DNA of 64,000 nt from Chryseobacterium paridis (GTDB taxonomy: Bacteria; Bacteroidota; Bacteroidia; Flavobacteriales; Weeksellaceae): NCBI RefSeq assembly GCF_016595215.1, contig NZ_JAENHK010000010.1, positions 2,217,390 through 2,281,389 of the forward strand. The letters are read 5' to 3'. The notes beneath the pieces were generated by a model, which saw nothing but the letters and a program-made list of their open reading frames with translations, had not been told where the DNA came from and ran no database searches. Shown one piece after another: positions 52,766 through 62,498 of the stretch. The translations under genes and the position numbers were made by a program. Position 1 is the first letter of the stretch; each line of letters starts with the position of its first letter.

Positions 52766-54565
52766 TTATTTCTTCTTATTTCTTTGCTGCTCTTGAGTTT
52801 TCTGCTGCTCCTGAGCTTTCTCCATCATTTCACGCATTCTTTTTTGGAATTTCCCTTCAGATTTTGGCTTTTCTTTATTAGCCTGAATCTGAGCATGAAT
52901 TTTCTTCTCATCCAGAATCACATATTTGATCACGAGGATAATTAAGATATTAATCGCGTTCGATACAAAGTAATACCAGGAAAGACCAGATGCTGAAGTA
53001 TTCAGGAAGAATAAGAATGTAATCGGGAAGATATACATTAGCACTTTCATATTCGGCATACCTTCTTGTTGTGGCTGCTGAATATTCCCTGAAGTCATAA
53101 TCGTATAGATAAGGATCACCACTGTACAAGCTAAAGCAAAAACACTTAAATGATCTCCAAGGAAAGGAACCTTAAATGGCAATCTAATTAAATCATCGTA
53201 AGCTGTCAAATCCTTTGCAAACCAAAACCCTTTTCCTCTCAAATCAATAAAGTTCGGGAAGAAACGGAATAATGCATAGAAAATAGGAATCTGTACCAGC
53301 GCCGGTAAACAACCAGCCATTTGATTCACTCCTGCCTTTCGGTAAATCTCCATGGTAGCCTGCTGCTTTTTCATTGGATCAGCATCCTTTAATTTTGCAT
53401 TCGCCTCATCAATTTCCGGACGAATCACCCTCATCATAGCACTCAACTTATGTTGTTTATACATAATTGGAGATAAGATAAGCTTAACAATAATAGTCAT
53501 TATGAAGATCACCCATCCTGCTGTTAATCCCCAAGATGCAATGAGATTATACATAGGCATGAAGAAATATCTATTCATTCCGCCAATCAATGACCAACCT
53601 AATGGTAATATTTCGTCAAAGTTTTTATCATAAGATTTCAACAACGGTAAATCCAACGGCATAAAGTACCATGTAAAATCCTGATTCAATTCGCTTCCGG
53701 TCATTTGAACAAAACCTTCATAGTTGAATTTTTTCAAATACTCTCCTTCTTCAATTGATTCCTGATTTCCTTTACTTTGTGTAAATCCATTTTTAGCTTC
53801 GATTACTGAAGAGAAAAACTGTTGCTTAACACCAATCCAGTTAAGAGTTTCTTTCTCTTCCTCCATTGTTGTTCTTCCATCATAGTCATAGCTCTTATAA
53901 TTATTGAACGCATAAGAAAATTCTGAATGAGACTGTTCCTGAGCTCTCCCTTTTTCAAAGTTTCTTACATTATAGTTCCATAAGAAATCTGCTTTGGTAT
54001 CTGAAGTTACATTAGCCAATCCTTGGGTTCTTATTTTAAAATCTAAAGTGTATTTAGGAAGCAATGTATAGATAAACTGAATAACAGCGCCATTATAGTT
54101 AGCCGTTAATGTCACAGCATTTCCATTAACTGTTGGAGAGAAAACTAGGTCTTTAGTATTAATAACTTTACCAGTCTTATCTTTAAACTGAAAACCGTAG
54201 TTTGAATTATTTTTATTAATTAAATAAAGAGGTAAGTCAGCTTTGTCACTCTTGTGATCATAAGCCTTATATTTTAAAAGCTCTACTTTAGAAACTTGCC
54301 CTCCTAAGCTGGAAAATTCCAATTTCAATTCATTGTTTCCTAAAGTAGAAACCTGAATAGCATTAGGAGTTACATTTGGATTGATATTACTTGCCTGAGT
54401 TTGTTTTACGGCAGTTTTTGCTTGTTCAGTCTTTTGTTGTTCAGTTTTCAACTGCTCTTCTTTCTGCTGTTTATTTTGGAAATAAAACATAAATCCGAAG
54501 AGAACCACACATAAAACCGCAAAACTAATCATTTGACTTTTATCGAGTCCGTTGTTCTGTTGCAT
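52766..54565 (-). CDS. yidC: Membrane protein insertase YidC
   Basis: YidC inserts and folds inner-membrane proteins alone or with SecYEG. The 599-residue product has the Gram-negative layout: an N-terminal helix (MISFAVLCVVLFGFMFYFQ, about residues 11-30), a Gln/Lys/Thr-rich linker, a large periplasmic beta domain (about 60-345), and the five-helix Oxa1 core (MNRYFFMPMYNLIASWGLTAG onward). The C-terminal tail is long, basic and Gln-rich and may contact the ribosome. Alb3/Oxa1 signature residues (GCLPALVQIPIFYALFRFF) are present. It lies downstream of pyrG, but terminator and -7 elements between them suggest its own transcript. Confidence 0.96.
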   Translation of the reverse strand: MQQNNGLDKSQMISFAVLCVVLFGFMFYFQNKQQKEEQLKTEQQKTEQAKTAVKQTQASNINPNVTPNAIQVSTLGNNELKLEFSSLGGQVSKVELLKYKAYDHKSDKADLPLYLINKNNSNYGFQFKDKTGKVINTKDLVFSPTVNGNAVTLTANYNGAVIQFIYTLLPKYTLDFKIRTQGLANVTSDTKADFLWNYNVRNFEKGRAQEQSHSEFSYAFNNYKSYDYDGRTTMEEEKETLNWIGVKQQFFSSVIEAKNGFTQSKGNQESIEEGEYLKKFNYEGFVQMTGSELNQDFTWYFMPLDLPLLKSYDKNFDEILPLGWSLIGGMNRYFFMPMYNLIASWGLTAGWVIFIMTIIVKLILSPIMYKQHKLSAMMRVIRPEIDEANAKLKDADPMKKQQATMEIYRKAGVNQMAGCLPALVQIPIFYALFRFFPNFIDLRGKGFWFAKDLTAYDDLIRLPFKVPFLGDHLSVFALACTVVILIYTIMTSGNIQQPQQEGMPNMKVLMYIFPITFLFFLNTSASGLSWYYFVSNAINILIILVIKYVILDEKKIHAQIQANKEKPKSEGKFQKRMREMMEKAQEQQKTQEQQRNKKK

Positions 54566-54642
54566 TTTGATTTTATTAAAATTATTTTTTCATAATCCTT
54601 AGTAAAATTTAATATTAAATTCCACCCAGGATTTCGAGCTGA

Positions 54643-54650
54643 CAAAAATA
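54643..54650 (-). promoter_or_regulatory. Candidate yidC promoter -7 element
   Basis: Minus-strand TATTTTTG (TAnnTTTG), 77 bp before the start. The nearest TTTTG upstream is only 12 bp away, so support is moderate. Confidence 0.4.
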
Positions 54651-54694
54651 CTGATTTTTTATCAAAACTCTATCTTTTACTCTATTACAATATA

Positions 54695-54730
54695 ATAAAC
54701 TCAGGCTGATAATAATCAACCTGAGTTTAT
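54695..54730 (-). terminator. Terminator of pyrG
   Basis: An 11-bp stem ATAAACTCAGG/CCTGAGTTTAT (54695-54705 with 54720-54730) with an inner TGAT/ATCA stem. It lies 28 bp beyond the pyrG stop; the U tail is weak. Confidence 0.75.
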
Positions 54731-54758
54731 GTATGACGTTTATAGGATATAAATCCCT

Positions 54759-56366
54759 TTATTTCTTTTCACAAGCTTTGATAAAGGCTCTGAATAATGG
54801 ATGCGGTGTTGCCACAGTACTCTTATATTCAGGGTGATATTGAACTCCCACATAGAATGGATGATCTGTCAGCTCAAGGGCCTCAACCAATCCTGTTTCC
54901 GGATTTGTTCCTGTCGCAAGGAAACCATTCTTTTCAAATTCCTGCAAGTAATCACTATTGAATTCATAACGGTGACGGTGTCTCTCCGAAATATTTTTAC
55001 TTCCGTAGATTTCTGATAATCTGGAATTGTTCTTCACAGAACACTTCCATGAACCAAGACGCATCGTACCTCCTTTGTCAACCACATTTTTCTGCTCTTC
55101 CATTAAAGAAATTACAGGATGCTCTGTAGCCGTATCAAACTCCATAGAATTTGCTTTTGAATACCCCAGAATATTTCTGGCAAATTCAACAGTCATTATC
55201 TGCATTCCCAAACAAATTCCCAACATAGGAATTTTATTTTCTCTTGCATATTGTGCTGTAAGAACTTTTCCTTCGATACCTCGATCACCGAAACCTGGAG
55301 CAATAAGAATTCCATTTACTCCTTTTAGTGTTTCTTTTATGTTCTCTTTATTGATATCACCACTATAGACCCATCTTACTTTTACTTCTGTTTCAAGATC
55401 TGCCCCTGCGTGTTTGAAAGCTTCTGCAATAGAAATATAAGAATCCTGAAGAGAAACATATTTACCTACTAAAGCAATTTCAATTGTTCTTTTTGGATTC
55501 TGGAATTTTTTAAGGAAATTTTTCCAGTCTTTAAGATCAGCCTCTTTATCACTCTTAAGATCCAATTCTTTTAAAACAACATCATCAAAATTCTGCTTCT
55601 GAAGATACATTGGAACTTCATAAATTGTTTCCAGGTCTTTACATTCAATAACGTTATCTAAAGGAACATTACAGAACTGTGCTAATTTAGCTCTCTGATC
55701 TTTCGGAATTTTATGCTCTGTTCTGCAAACCAAAACATCAGCCATAATTCCACTTTCCATCAATTGACGGACGGAATGCTGAGATGGTTTTGTTTTCAAC
55801 TCTCCGCTGGATGCCAGATAAGGCAATAATGTAAGGTGAATAACCATAGAATTTTTCTCTCCCAACTCCCACTTTAACTGACGAACAGTTTCAATGTAAG
55901 GTAAAGATTCAATATCTCCGACAGTTCCTCCGATCTCAGTAATAATGATATCGTAGCTCTGCTTGGAAAGCATTTTAATTCTACGTTTAATTTCGTTAGT
56001 AATATGAGGAATCACCTGAACTGTTTTCCCTAAAAAGTCCCCTTTTCTTTCTTTTTCAATTACAGTTTGGTAAATTTTCCCTGTGGTAACGTTGTTATTT
56101 TGGGAAGTGGGAGCGTCCAGATAACGCTCATAGTGACCTAAATCCAGATCCGTCTCCGCACCATCTTCGGTTACATAGCATTCTCCATGTTCATAAGGAT
56201 TCAAAGTTCCTGGGTCAATATTAATATAAGGATCTAGTTTTTGGATCGTTACATTAAAACCGCGTGATTTCAGCAATAGTCCCAGAGAAGCAGAAACGAT
56301 TCCTTTTCCCAAAGATGAAGTTACACCTCCTGTCACAAAGATGTATTTAGTATTCTTTTTACTCAT
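54759..56366 (-). CDS. pyrG: CTP synthase
   Basis: CTP synthase aminates UTP to CTP with glutamine. The 535-residue product has the N-terminal synthetase domain (TGGVTSSLGKGIVSASLG, P-loop; DPYINIDPGTLNPYEHGE) and a class I glutamine amidotransferase domain with nucleophile Cys385 in GICLGMQ and His511/Glu513 in QYHPEY. The start at 56366 (MSKKNTKYIFVTGG) is chosen; an ATG six codons upstream overlaps the -7 promoter element. The gene has a consensus promoter and its own terminator. Confidence 0.97.
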   Translation of the reverse strand: MSKKNTKYIFVTGGVTSSLGKGIVSASLGLLLKSRGFNVTIQKLDPYINIDPGTLNPYEHGECYVTEDGAETDLDLGHYERYLDAPTSQNNNVTTGKIYQTVIEKERKGDFLGKTVQVIPHITNEIKRRIKMLSKQSYDIIITEIGGTVGDIESLPYIETVRQLKWELGEKNSMVIHLTLLPYLASSGELKTKPSQHSVRQLMESGIMADVLVCRTEHKIPKDQRAKLAQFCNVPLDNVIECKDLETIYEVPMYLQKQNFDDVVLKELDLKSDKEADLKDWKNFLKKFQNPKRTIEIALVGKYVSLQDSYISIAEAFKHAGADLETEVKVRWVYSGDINKENIKETLKGVNGILIAPGFGDRGIEGKVLTAQYARENKIPMLGICLGMQIMTVEFARNILGYSKANSMEFDTATEHPVISLMEEQKNVVDKGGTMRLGSWKCSVKNNSRLSEIYGSKNISERHRHRYEFNSDYLQEFEKNGFLATGTNPETGLVEALELTDHPFYVGVQYHPEYKSTVATPHPLFRAFIKACEKK

Positions 56367-56381
56367 TAGATTAGGTTTGTG

Positions 56382-56412
56382 CAAAGTTATGGGAAAAAGA
56401 AATACGAGGCAA
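56382..56412 (-). promoter_or_regulatory. pyrG promoter
   Basis: Minus strand: TTG (56412-56410), 20-nt spacer, TAACTTTG (56389-56382), 15 nt to the ATG. It is a good Bacteroidota consensus and decides the start codon. Confidence 0.75.
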
Positions 56413-56433
56413 TTTATTTCCTAAGAAATAAAA

Positions 56434-56465
56434 AAAGGTTCCTCAAAATTACTTGAGAAACCTTT
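56434..56465 (-). terminator. Terminator of the YceI-family gene
   Basis: A 13-bp stem with one mismatch (56434-56446 with 56453-56465, 6-nt loop) and a U run on the minus-strand side, 26 bp beyond the stop at 56492. Confidence 0.82.
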
Positions 56466-56491
56466 AACCAAACCAAATTATATTTAAAAAA

Positions 56492-57061
56492 TTATTGTTT
56501 TACCAATTCAAAATACAGGTTTACGTCTACATCTTTCGCTACCCCTGCACCTGTTGGATCGTATTTAATATTATAATCTAAACGATTAACTGTAAATTTT
56601 GTCTGAAATCCTAAAACTTCTTTTCCTTGTTGATTCTTTGTCATACCACCATACGTTACCGGAATACTGATTTCTTTAGTTACATCCTTAATTGTCAGTT
56701 TTCCTTTAAGAGTATAGGTATTATTTTTATCTTTTGTTATAGAACCGCTTTCAAATTTCATTGCCTGGAATTTTTCTGCATCAAAGAAATCAGCACTTTT
56801 CAGATGTTTATCTCTCATCTCGACTCCTGTATTCACAGAACCAGTAATGACATTAAAATTGAAAGTTGCATTATCCAGATCCTTTCCTGGAGTAACTACT
56901 GTTCCTTCGAATTTATCAAACCTTCCTTGCACAAAGCTTATCCCCATATGCTTGATATTGAAGTTAACTGATGAGTGCATAGGATCAACTTTCCAAGTAG
57001 ATTGTGCAAAACCTGCAATGCTTAAAAAAGCAAATACAAAAGCGAATAGTATCTTTTTCAT
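56492..57061 (-). CDS. YceI-family secreted lipocalin-like protein
   Basis: The 189-residue protein has a signal peptide (MKKILFAFVFAFLSIAGFAQ) and the YceI beta-barrel with its start WKVDPMHSSVNFNIKHMGIS and LTIKDVTKEISIPVTY. YceI proteins bind long isoprenoid or amphiphilic molecules in the periplasm; a quinone or polyprenyl ligand is usual, but none is proven here. ATG at 57061 is used because the 10-codon extension would precede the signal peptide. It is monocistronic, with a -7 element at 57089-57096. Confidence 0.9.
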   Translation of the reverse strand: MKKILFAFVFAFLSIAGFAQSTWKVDPMHSSVNFNIKHMGISFVQGRFDKFEGTVVTPGKDLDNATFNFNVITGSVNTGVEMRDKHLKSADFFDAEKFQAMKFESGSITKDKNNTYTLKGKLTIKDVTKEISIPVTYGGMTKNQQGKEVLGFQTKFTVNRLDYNIKYDPTGAGVAKDVDVNLYFELVKQ

Positions 57062-57088
57062 AGTAATATATTTTATATTTATTTCGGT

Positions 57089-57096
57089 CAAAGGTA
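57089..57096 (-). promoter_or_regulatory. Candidate -7 element of the YceI-family gene
   Basis: Minus-strand TACCTTTG (TAnnTTTG), 27 bp before the chosen ATG. No clear -33 box. Confidence 0.5.
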
Positions 57097-57123
57097 AATT
57101 GATAAACTTAATTGTGTCTTGAC

Positions 57124-57540
57124 CTATGATATCTTTTTGCTTTTAAATGAAATTATTTTCAAATAAATTAAATTCAAAACACAGATGATAAAAAACACAA
57201 TAATTGAATTTAAATAAAGCAACAGATTTAAGAGTTTTCCGTCCGTTTTTTCAGTAAAGTAAGTAAAGGGATTAGTTCCTGAAATCATTAACATAAATAA
57301 ATAGAGCACTTCAAATAAAATAGCAATTCTATACACCGAATGATAGTTATTTTTAAAGATGAGTATAGTAATAAACCCGATTCCACTAATGATCAAACAA
57401 CCTATAAGAACTGCAAATGATAACATTCCGAAGTCACCTCCCGGCAAATGCAAAAAACCCACAGCCCAATCAGCAAGCCAGATTGTAAGAATTGTCATGG
57501 CAGCGAACGTTAATAAGCTTTTAATTAAAATATTTTTCAT
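57124..57540 (-). CDS. Four-helix membrane protein of unknown function
   Basis: The 138-residue product has four predicted membrane helices (about residues 7-27, 39-61, 70-88 and 104-128) and a short Lys-rich C-terminus. No motif or family is recognised. It lies between the YceI gene and radA, divergent from radA by 60 bp. The helical layout could fit a small sensor or accessory subunit, but nothing supports a particular role. Confidence 0.65.
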   Translation of the reverse strand: MKNILIKSLLTFAAMTILTIWLADWAVGFLHLPGGDFGMLSFAVLIGCLIISGIGFITILIFKNNYHSVYRIAILFEVLYLFMLMISGTNPFTYFTEKTDGKLLNLLLYLNSIIVFFIICVLNLIYLKIISFKSKKIS

Positions 57541-57600
57541 TTATGAAAATTAACCAAAATTTCAGAAGTAAAATTCAAAAAAAATTTTGAACTTCGCGGT

Positions 57601-58950
57601 ATGGCAAAACTTAGAACAGCATATTTCTGTCAAAACTGTGGAACTCAATATTCTCAATGGATGGGGCAATGCAAAAACTGTGGACAATGGAATACTCTGG
57701 TAGAGGAAGTAGTTGAAAAACCATCCAGCAGAAGTCTCCCTTCTTCAAAAACAAAGCAACACGTCATCAATATTATTGAAGTTGAAGCCATTGAAGAACC
57801 ACGCATTAAAACTCCATCAGAAGAACTCAACAGAGTTATGGGCGGAGGAATTGTTTTAGGCTCTGTTACATTGATCGGTGGAGAACCTGGAATCGGAAAA
57901 TCCACTCTGCTTTTACAGCTTGCCTTAAAAATGAAGAAGAAGGTATTTTATGTTTCGGGGGAGGAAAGTGCTTCACAAATCAAAATGAGAGCAGACCGGT
58001 TATCAGAAATTCAAAATCCTAACTGTTTTCTTTTTACTGAGACTTCACTGGAAAAAATACTTCACGAAGCCAAAAAATTAGAGCCCGATTTCATGATCAT
58101 CGACTCTATTCAAACATTACAGTCTCAACTTATTGAAAGTTCACCAGGAACTGTTTCCCAAATCAGGGAATGTTCTAATGAGATCATTAAATATGCAAAA
58201 GAAAACAACACTCCTGTTTTCCTGGTAGGCCACATTACTAAAGATGGACAAATTGCTGGTCCAAAAGTTTTGGAACATATGGTAGACGTTGTTTTAAATT
58301 TTGATGGTGACAGAAACCATCTTTTCAGATTATTGAGAGCTAACAAAAACCGTTTTGGTTCTACCTCCGAAATTGGAATTTATGAAATGATTTCCCAAGG
58401 CTTAAAGGAAATTAAAAATCCATCTGAAATTCTAATCACAAAGAAATTCGAAGAACTTTCCGGAAACTCAGTAGCAGTGACTTTAGAAGGAAATCGTCCG
58501 ATGTTATTAGAGATTCAAGCCCTGGTGAGTACAGCTGTTTATGGAACGCCACAAAGAAGTTCAACCGGTTTCGATGCTAAAAGATTAAATATGCTCCTTG
58601 CTGTATTGGAAAAAAGAGCAGGTTTCCAGCTTGGATCAAAAGACGTTTTCCTCAATATCACAGGAGGGATAAAAACAGATGATCCCGCCTTAGACCTCGC
58701 TGTTGTCGCATCTATACTCTCTTCTAATGAAGACATTGCTATCTCTGAACATTTTTGTTTTGCCGGAGAAATAGGCCTTAGTGGGGAGATCAGACCTGTT
58801 GCGCAAATAGAGCAGCGCATTTCAGAAGCCGAGAAGTTAGGATATGAAAAAATATTTGTATCCAATCTTAACAAAATTCCCAAAAGAAAATTTGGGATCA
58901 AGATTGAAGAGGTAAGCAAGATTGAAGATTTCCACGAAAGGATTTTCTAA
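57601..58950 (+). CDS. radA: DNA repair protein RadA (Sms)
   Basis: RadA is a RecA-related ATPase that acts as a DnaB-type helicase to extend recombination branches. The 449-residue product has the N-terminal zinc finger (Cys10, Cys13, Cys24, Cys27), Walker A GGEPGIGKST (residues 93-102), the RadA-specific KNRFG motif (249-253) and a C-terminal Lon-protease-like domain (about 290-449). Length is normal. It works in the same pathway as RecA, encoded at the other end of the window. The AraC-type gene follows 14 bp later and may be co-transcribed. Confidence 0.96.
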   Translation: MAKLRTAYFCQNCGTQYSQWMGQCKNCGQWNTLVEEVVEKPSSRSLPSSKTKQHVINIIEVEAIEEPRIKTPSEELNRVMGGGIVLGSVTLIGGEPGIGKSTLLLQLALKMKKKVFYVSGEESASQIKMRADRLSEIQNPNCFLFTETSLEKILHEAKKLEPDFMIIDSIQTLQSQLIESSPGTVSQIRECSNEIIKYAKENNTPVFLVGHITKDGQIAGPKVLEHMVDVVLNFDGDRNHLFRLLRANKNRFGSTSEIGIYEMISQGLKEIKNPSEILITKKFEELSGNSVAVTLEGNRPMLLEIQALVSTAVYGTPQRSSTGFDAKRLNMLLAVLEKRAGFQLGSKDVFLNITGGIKTDDPALDLAVVASILSSNEDIAISEHFCFAGEIGLSGEIRPVAQIEQRISEAEKLGYEKIFVSNLNKIPKRKFGIKIEEVSKIEDFHERIF

Positions 58951-58964
58951 TATAAAATAACAGA

Positions 58965-60080
58965 ATGCCACTAGAAAACATCCAGAAATTCATCCTTGTT
59001 TTATTGTATGGTGGACTGATCTTATTTTCATTCACCATGTTAATAAATCCCATGAGAGTAAATAAGAAAGCCAATTTGTTTTTTGGCTTTTTCCTATTCT
59101 TATGGTCAAGTTACTGGATCTTGAATGTCTTACAATTCTGTGGAATTTCGGTTGACCCTCTATTTGAACTCAGCGTCTATTCCATACAGATACTCACCCC
59201 TATTTTTCTGTTTTTTAGTGTTGTCTTTTTTATTAATCCCAACTACCTGTTTAAGAAAAGAGATATCATCTGCTTTGTTGTCCCCGTCATTTACTGGATG
59301 CTTCTCATCAATTCGGAAAATAACAAGACGATTCACGCTATCGTCATGCTGATAGCAGTTTCTCATAATCTTCCTTATATCGCTCTCATTTATTTTAAAA
59401 TAAGAAAACATCAAAAACGGATAGAAACAATTTCTTCCAACACTGAAAATATTGATCTGCAATGGCTAATTAAACTTAGCTTTCTTCTTTTCATAACGAT
59501 TATTATAACGGTAGGTTATGAATTATTCAACACCTTTATTTATAAGATGCATCAGCATCTGGTAATGGATCTCCTATTTTTATTCATTGTATACAGTACA
59601 TTATATTATGTACTCCGTCAAAAGGAAATTTACCCTGTTGACAAGAAACAACGGGAAGAGCTTTTATCAATCGAAATGGAAAGTAATGAAGAACAAATTG
59701 GAAAGAAAAAATTAATTTCAGATCAGGAATTTGACATTTTAAAGCGTAGGCTTATTTCTTTAATGGAAACCGAAAAACCGTATCTGGATGGTGATCTTAA
59801 CCTATTGAAGTTATCGGATTTAATACAAATCAATGCGCACCAGCTTTCTTATCTTCTTAATAATGGCTTCAACGAAAACTTTTTCCATTTCGTCAATAAA
59901 TATCGAGTGGAACATGCTAAAACAATACTTTTAAATACTTCTTATCAAAAGCTTTCAATGGTTGGAATTGCTTTTGAATCGGGTTTCAATTCCAAAACAG
60001 CTTTCAATACAATTTTCAAGAAGATGACTGAGATGACTCCTTCAGAATTTAAAAAGGCAAACTCCAATAGTAATTTATAA
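58965..60080 (+). CDS. Membrane-anchored AraC-family transcriptional regulator
   Basis: The 371-residue protein has about seven N-terminal membrane helices (residues 8-215 overall) and a C-terminal AraC/XylS DNA-binding domain (about 265-365). The latter shows LSDLIQINAHQLSYLLN and the second-HTH signature VGIAFESGFNSKTAFNTIFKKMTEMTPSEFKK. A DNA-binding domain fused to a polytopic sensor suggests direct sensing of an envelope or lipophilic signal, similar in layout to other Bacteroidota membrane AraC proteins. Targets are unknown; the T9SS metalloprotease gene just downstream is a candidate by position only. Confidence 0.9.
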   Translation: MPLENIQKFILVLLYGGLILFSFTMLINPMRVNKKANLFFGFFLFLWSSYWILNVLQFCGISVDPLFELSVYSIQILTPIFLFFSVVFFINPNYLFKKRDIICFVVPVIYWMLLINSENNKTIHAIVMLIAVSHNLPYIALIYFKIRKHQKRIETISSNTENIDLQWLIKLSFLLFITIIITVGYELFNTFIYKMHQHLVMDLLFLFIVYSTLYYVLRQKEIYPVDKKQREELLSIEMESNEEQIGKKKLISDQEFDILKRRLISLMETEKPYLDGDLNLLKLSDLIQINAHQLSYLLNNGFNENFFHFVNKYRVEHAKTILLNTSYQKLSMVGIAFESGFNSKTAFNTIFKKMTEMTPSEFKKANSNSNL

Positions 60081-60238
60081 TTGATTTTACCATAAAGCAG
60101 GGAATATTTCAGAGATGCTCCCATTATTTAAAATCAAAAAATACATCAAAATCATCATCAAAAATCTAATAAAACTAAGATTCCATAAAGTATTTTCATA
60201 GCATTTAAAAAAATATCACCACTTATTGATATTTTGTA

Positions 60239-60246
60239 TATATTTG
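60239..60246 (+). promoter_or_regulatory. Candidate -7 element of the metalloprotease gene
   Basis: TATATTTG matches TAnnTTTG, 25 bp before the ATG. No properly spaced TTG upstream. Confidence 0.5.
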
Positions 60247-60271
60247 TATTTCACCACTTAAACCACATAAT

Positions 60272-61816
60272 ATGAAAACAAAATTCACTACTCTCGTATT
60301 GTTTTGTGCTACCCTATGTTCTGCACAAAACAAAATTTTCCAGACATCTATTGCTGAAGGCACTTTAAAAAATAACCAAAAGGTTAGTAAGGAATTATCC
60401 TCAACCTATCTGGCAACGAAGTACTACTCACAATCCCCATTTAATTTAAGAGCTAACTTACAAATCAGCCTTCCTTCGGGTAAAGAAATCACAGCAAAAT
60501 TTAGCCGTATGTTCACTTACAGCAATAAGAGTGAGTCTTACGTCTATACTATTGAAAATGATCCAAAAGCGGAGTTAGTCCTTTCACAATACGATCACGT
60601 CGTAACAGGAATGTATGCCTCAGGTACAGGCGAAAAAGTAATGTTCCATCAGACAGATAACAACATTTTTGCAATTTCTGAGGTAAGTGATACCAGAATG
60701 ATCAATCAGGATTCTATAGATGATTATGTTTTAGAAAAAACGGAAAGCTTCAATAAAGCTAATTCAAACGTTTGCCTTTCTACAACACCCGTTTGTTCTG
60801 CATCAAGAATAGATGTATTAATCGTATTCACCACGGCAGCAAAAAATGCATGGGGAGGTCTTTCACAAAGTAATTCTTTCGTAGCTACCGCCATTACAAA
60901 TTTCAATACAGCCTTAACAAATTCCGGAGTTTCTAATGTAACCATTAACCTTGTATACTCTGGAGAAATCTCTTATACAGAATCAGGAAACTTAAGTACA
61001 GATCTTCCAAGACTTAGAAACAACAACGATGGTTATATGGACGATGTACATACCTTGAGAACAACATATGGAGCAGATCTTTGTGCTTTAGTTACCGCTA
61101 CCCCAACGAATACTTGTGGTTTAGGTTACGTCAACACAAGCTCTACCAATTATTCTATTAATTCCGGATACTGCGTAAGCTTATACAATTGTGCAGTTTC
61201 CAATTATTCGCTAGCGCATGAGCTTGGACATAATATGGGATTAAGACATGACTGGTATGTAGACAGCAGCACTACCCCATGCGATCACCATCACGGATAT
61301 ACCAATAAAAAAGCTATTGATCTGGGATCATCAAGTACTTCATCACAAAGATGGAGAACGATCATGGCTTACAACGACGAATGTTCATCAAAAGGATTTA
61401 ATTGTACAAGAATTAACCGTTGGGCAAACCCAAGCGTAAATTACAATAGTGACCCTACAGGAGTAGCCATTGGAAGTACAAAACCAGCCAATGAAGCTTT
61501 TGGTTTTGCTCGTTTTGCTTGCGTAGTTTCTAATTTCATGCCGGAAACCCAGTCTTTCCTATCAACACAGGAGGAAATCCCGGTAGCAAAACAACAGTTT
61601 CAATTGTACCCTAACCCAACTCATGATGTTATTAATATATCCGGAGACAGGGGAGGTAAATACACATTTAAAATTTACAATCCTTCAGGACAAAATATAC
61701 TAACTACGAGTGAAAGAACAATCAGTGTAAAAGGATTAGTCGCAGGAGAATATTTCGTAAGTATTTATGATGAAAAGAATACTCTGATAGAAAATAAAAA
61801 GTTTATCGTTAGATAA
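60272..61816 (+). CDS. T9SS-exported zinc metalloprotease (metzincin, M12-like)
   Basis: The 514-residue precursor has a signal peptide (about residues 1-18, ending TLCSAQ) and a propeptide-like N-terminal region. A reprolysin-like domain follows, with the extended zinc site HELGHNMGLRHD (His316, Glu317, His320, His326) and a Met-turn (TIMAYND, Met365). The last ~75 residues (FQLYPNPTHDVINI to KKFIVR) form a type A type IX secretion sorting domain, so the enzyme should be secreted or surface-attached through T9SS. Several Cys pairs suit an extracellular protein. It probably degrades external proteins, consistent with peptide scavenging. It has its own promoter element and terminator. Confidence 0.93.
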   Translation: MKTKFTTLVLFCATLCSAQNKIFQTSIAEGTLKNNQKVSKELSSTYLATKYYSQSPFNLRANLQISLPSGKEITAKFSRMFTYSNKSESYVYTIENDPKAELVLSQYDHVVTGMYASGTGEKVMFHQTDNNIFAISEVSDTRMINQDSIDDYVLEKTESFNKANSNVCLSTTPVCSASRIDVLIVFTTAAKNAWGGLSQSNSFVATAITNFNTALTNSGVSNVTINLVYSGEISYTESGNLSTDLPRLRNNNDGYMDDVHTLRTTYGADLCALVTATPTNTCGLGYVNTSSTNYSINSGYCVSLYNCAVSNYSLAHELGHNMGLRHDWYVDSSTTPCDHHHGYTNKKAIDLGSSSTSSQRWRTIMAYNDECSSKGFNCTRINRWANPSVNYNSDPTGVAIGSTKPANEAFGFARFACVVSNFMPETQSFLSTQEEIPVAKQQFQLYPNPTHDVINISGDRGGKYTFKIYNPSGQNILTTSERTISVKGLVAGEYFVSIYDEKNTLIENKKFIVR

Positions 61817-61842
61817 TTTCTTTTGAATAAATAGTTCATAAG

Positions 61843-61873
61843 ACCCTCAAATATCTTAAATTTATTTGAGGGT
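61843..61873 (+). terminator. Terminator of the metalloprotease gene
   Basis: A perfect 10-bp stem ACCCTCAAAT/ATTTGAGGGT (61843-61852 with 61864-61873, 11-nt loop) followed by a T tract. Confidence 0.88.
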
Positions 61874-61897
61874 TTTATTTTTTCAACCCTATATCCT

Positions 61898-62491
61898 ATG
61901 AATTATCTAGCTCATTCTTTTCTTTCTTTTACCGATCAACAGATTGTAGGACAGTTTCTGGAAGACTTTATCCGAAACAGAGATCGCTTTTCTTTTCCAA
62001 AAGAAATCCAGGACGGTATCACTTTGCACAGAGCTATTGATACTTTCACGGATTCTCATCCTGCTATTCATGAAGCAAAGAAAATTTTCAGTCCCTTGGT
62101 ACGATTATATTCAGGAGCATTTGTAGATGTTTCTATGGATTATTTTCTGGCCAATGATTTAGTTATAAATTCTTTGCAGGGATGGAAAGAACATTCATTA
62201 AAAGTCTATAGAGTTCTTAACGAGAATAAAGAATGGCTACCTGAAAATTTCAAAAGGATGTTGGTAAAAATGGAAAGTGATGACTGGCTGTATAATTACA
62301 GAAAAGATTGGGGCATTAAATTCAGCATGCAGAATGTTCTGAATAAAGCAAAATACCTTGATAAAGATATCCCTGTTATTGAAGCTTTTTTAAAAAATAA
62401 ACCCATACTTCAACAATGTTATGATGATTTTTTTCCGGATCTGTTAGCGCATACCAAAGGAGTCAATTCCCTTTTACAACTAGAGGCCTAA
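61898..62491 (+). CDS. ACP phosphodiesterase family protein (AcpH/DUF479)
   Basis: The 197-residue protein matches the AcpH/DUF479 family: MNYLAHSFLSF start, GQFLEDFIRNRD, GITLHRAIDTFTDSHP and SGAFVDVSMDYFLA, which supply the His/Asp metal site of an HD-like helical fold. E. coli AcpH removes the 4'-phosphopantetheine arm from acyl carrier protein. Most homologues are annotated by similarity, and some may act otherwise. The length matches AcpH (193 aa). It starts 25 bp after the metalloprotease terminator. No strong plus-strand terminator follows. Confidence 0.85.
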   Translation: MNYLAHSFLSFTDQQIVGQFLEDFIRNRDRFSFPKEIQDGITLHRAIDTFTDSHPAIHEAKKIFSPLVRLYSGAFVDVSMDYFLANDLVINSLQGWKEHSLKVYRVLNENKEWLPENFKRMLVKMESDDWLYNYRKDWGIKFSMQNVLNKAKYLDKDIPVIEAFLKNKPILQQCYDDFFPDLLAHTKGVNSLLQLEA

Positions 62492-62498
62492 AAACAAA

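Noticed and set aside
56367..56384. Extension of pyrG by six codons
   Set aside because: The start would overlap the -7 element at 56382-56389.
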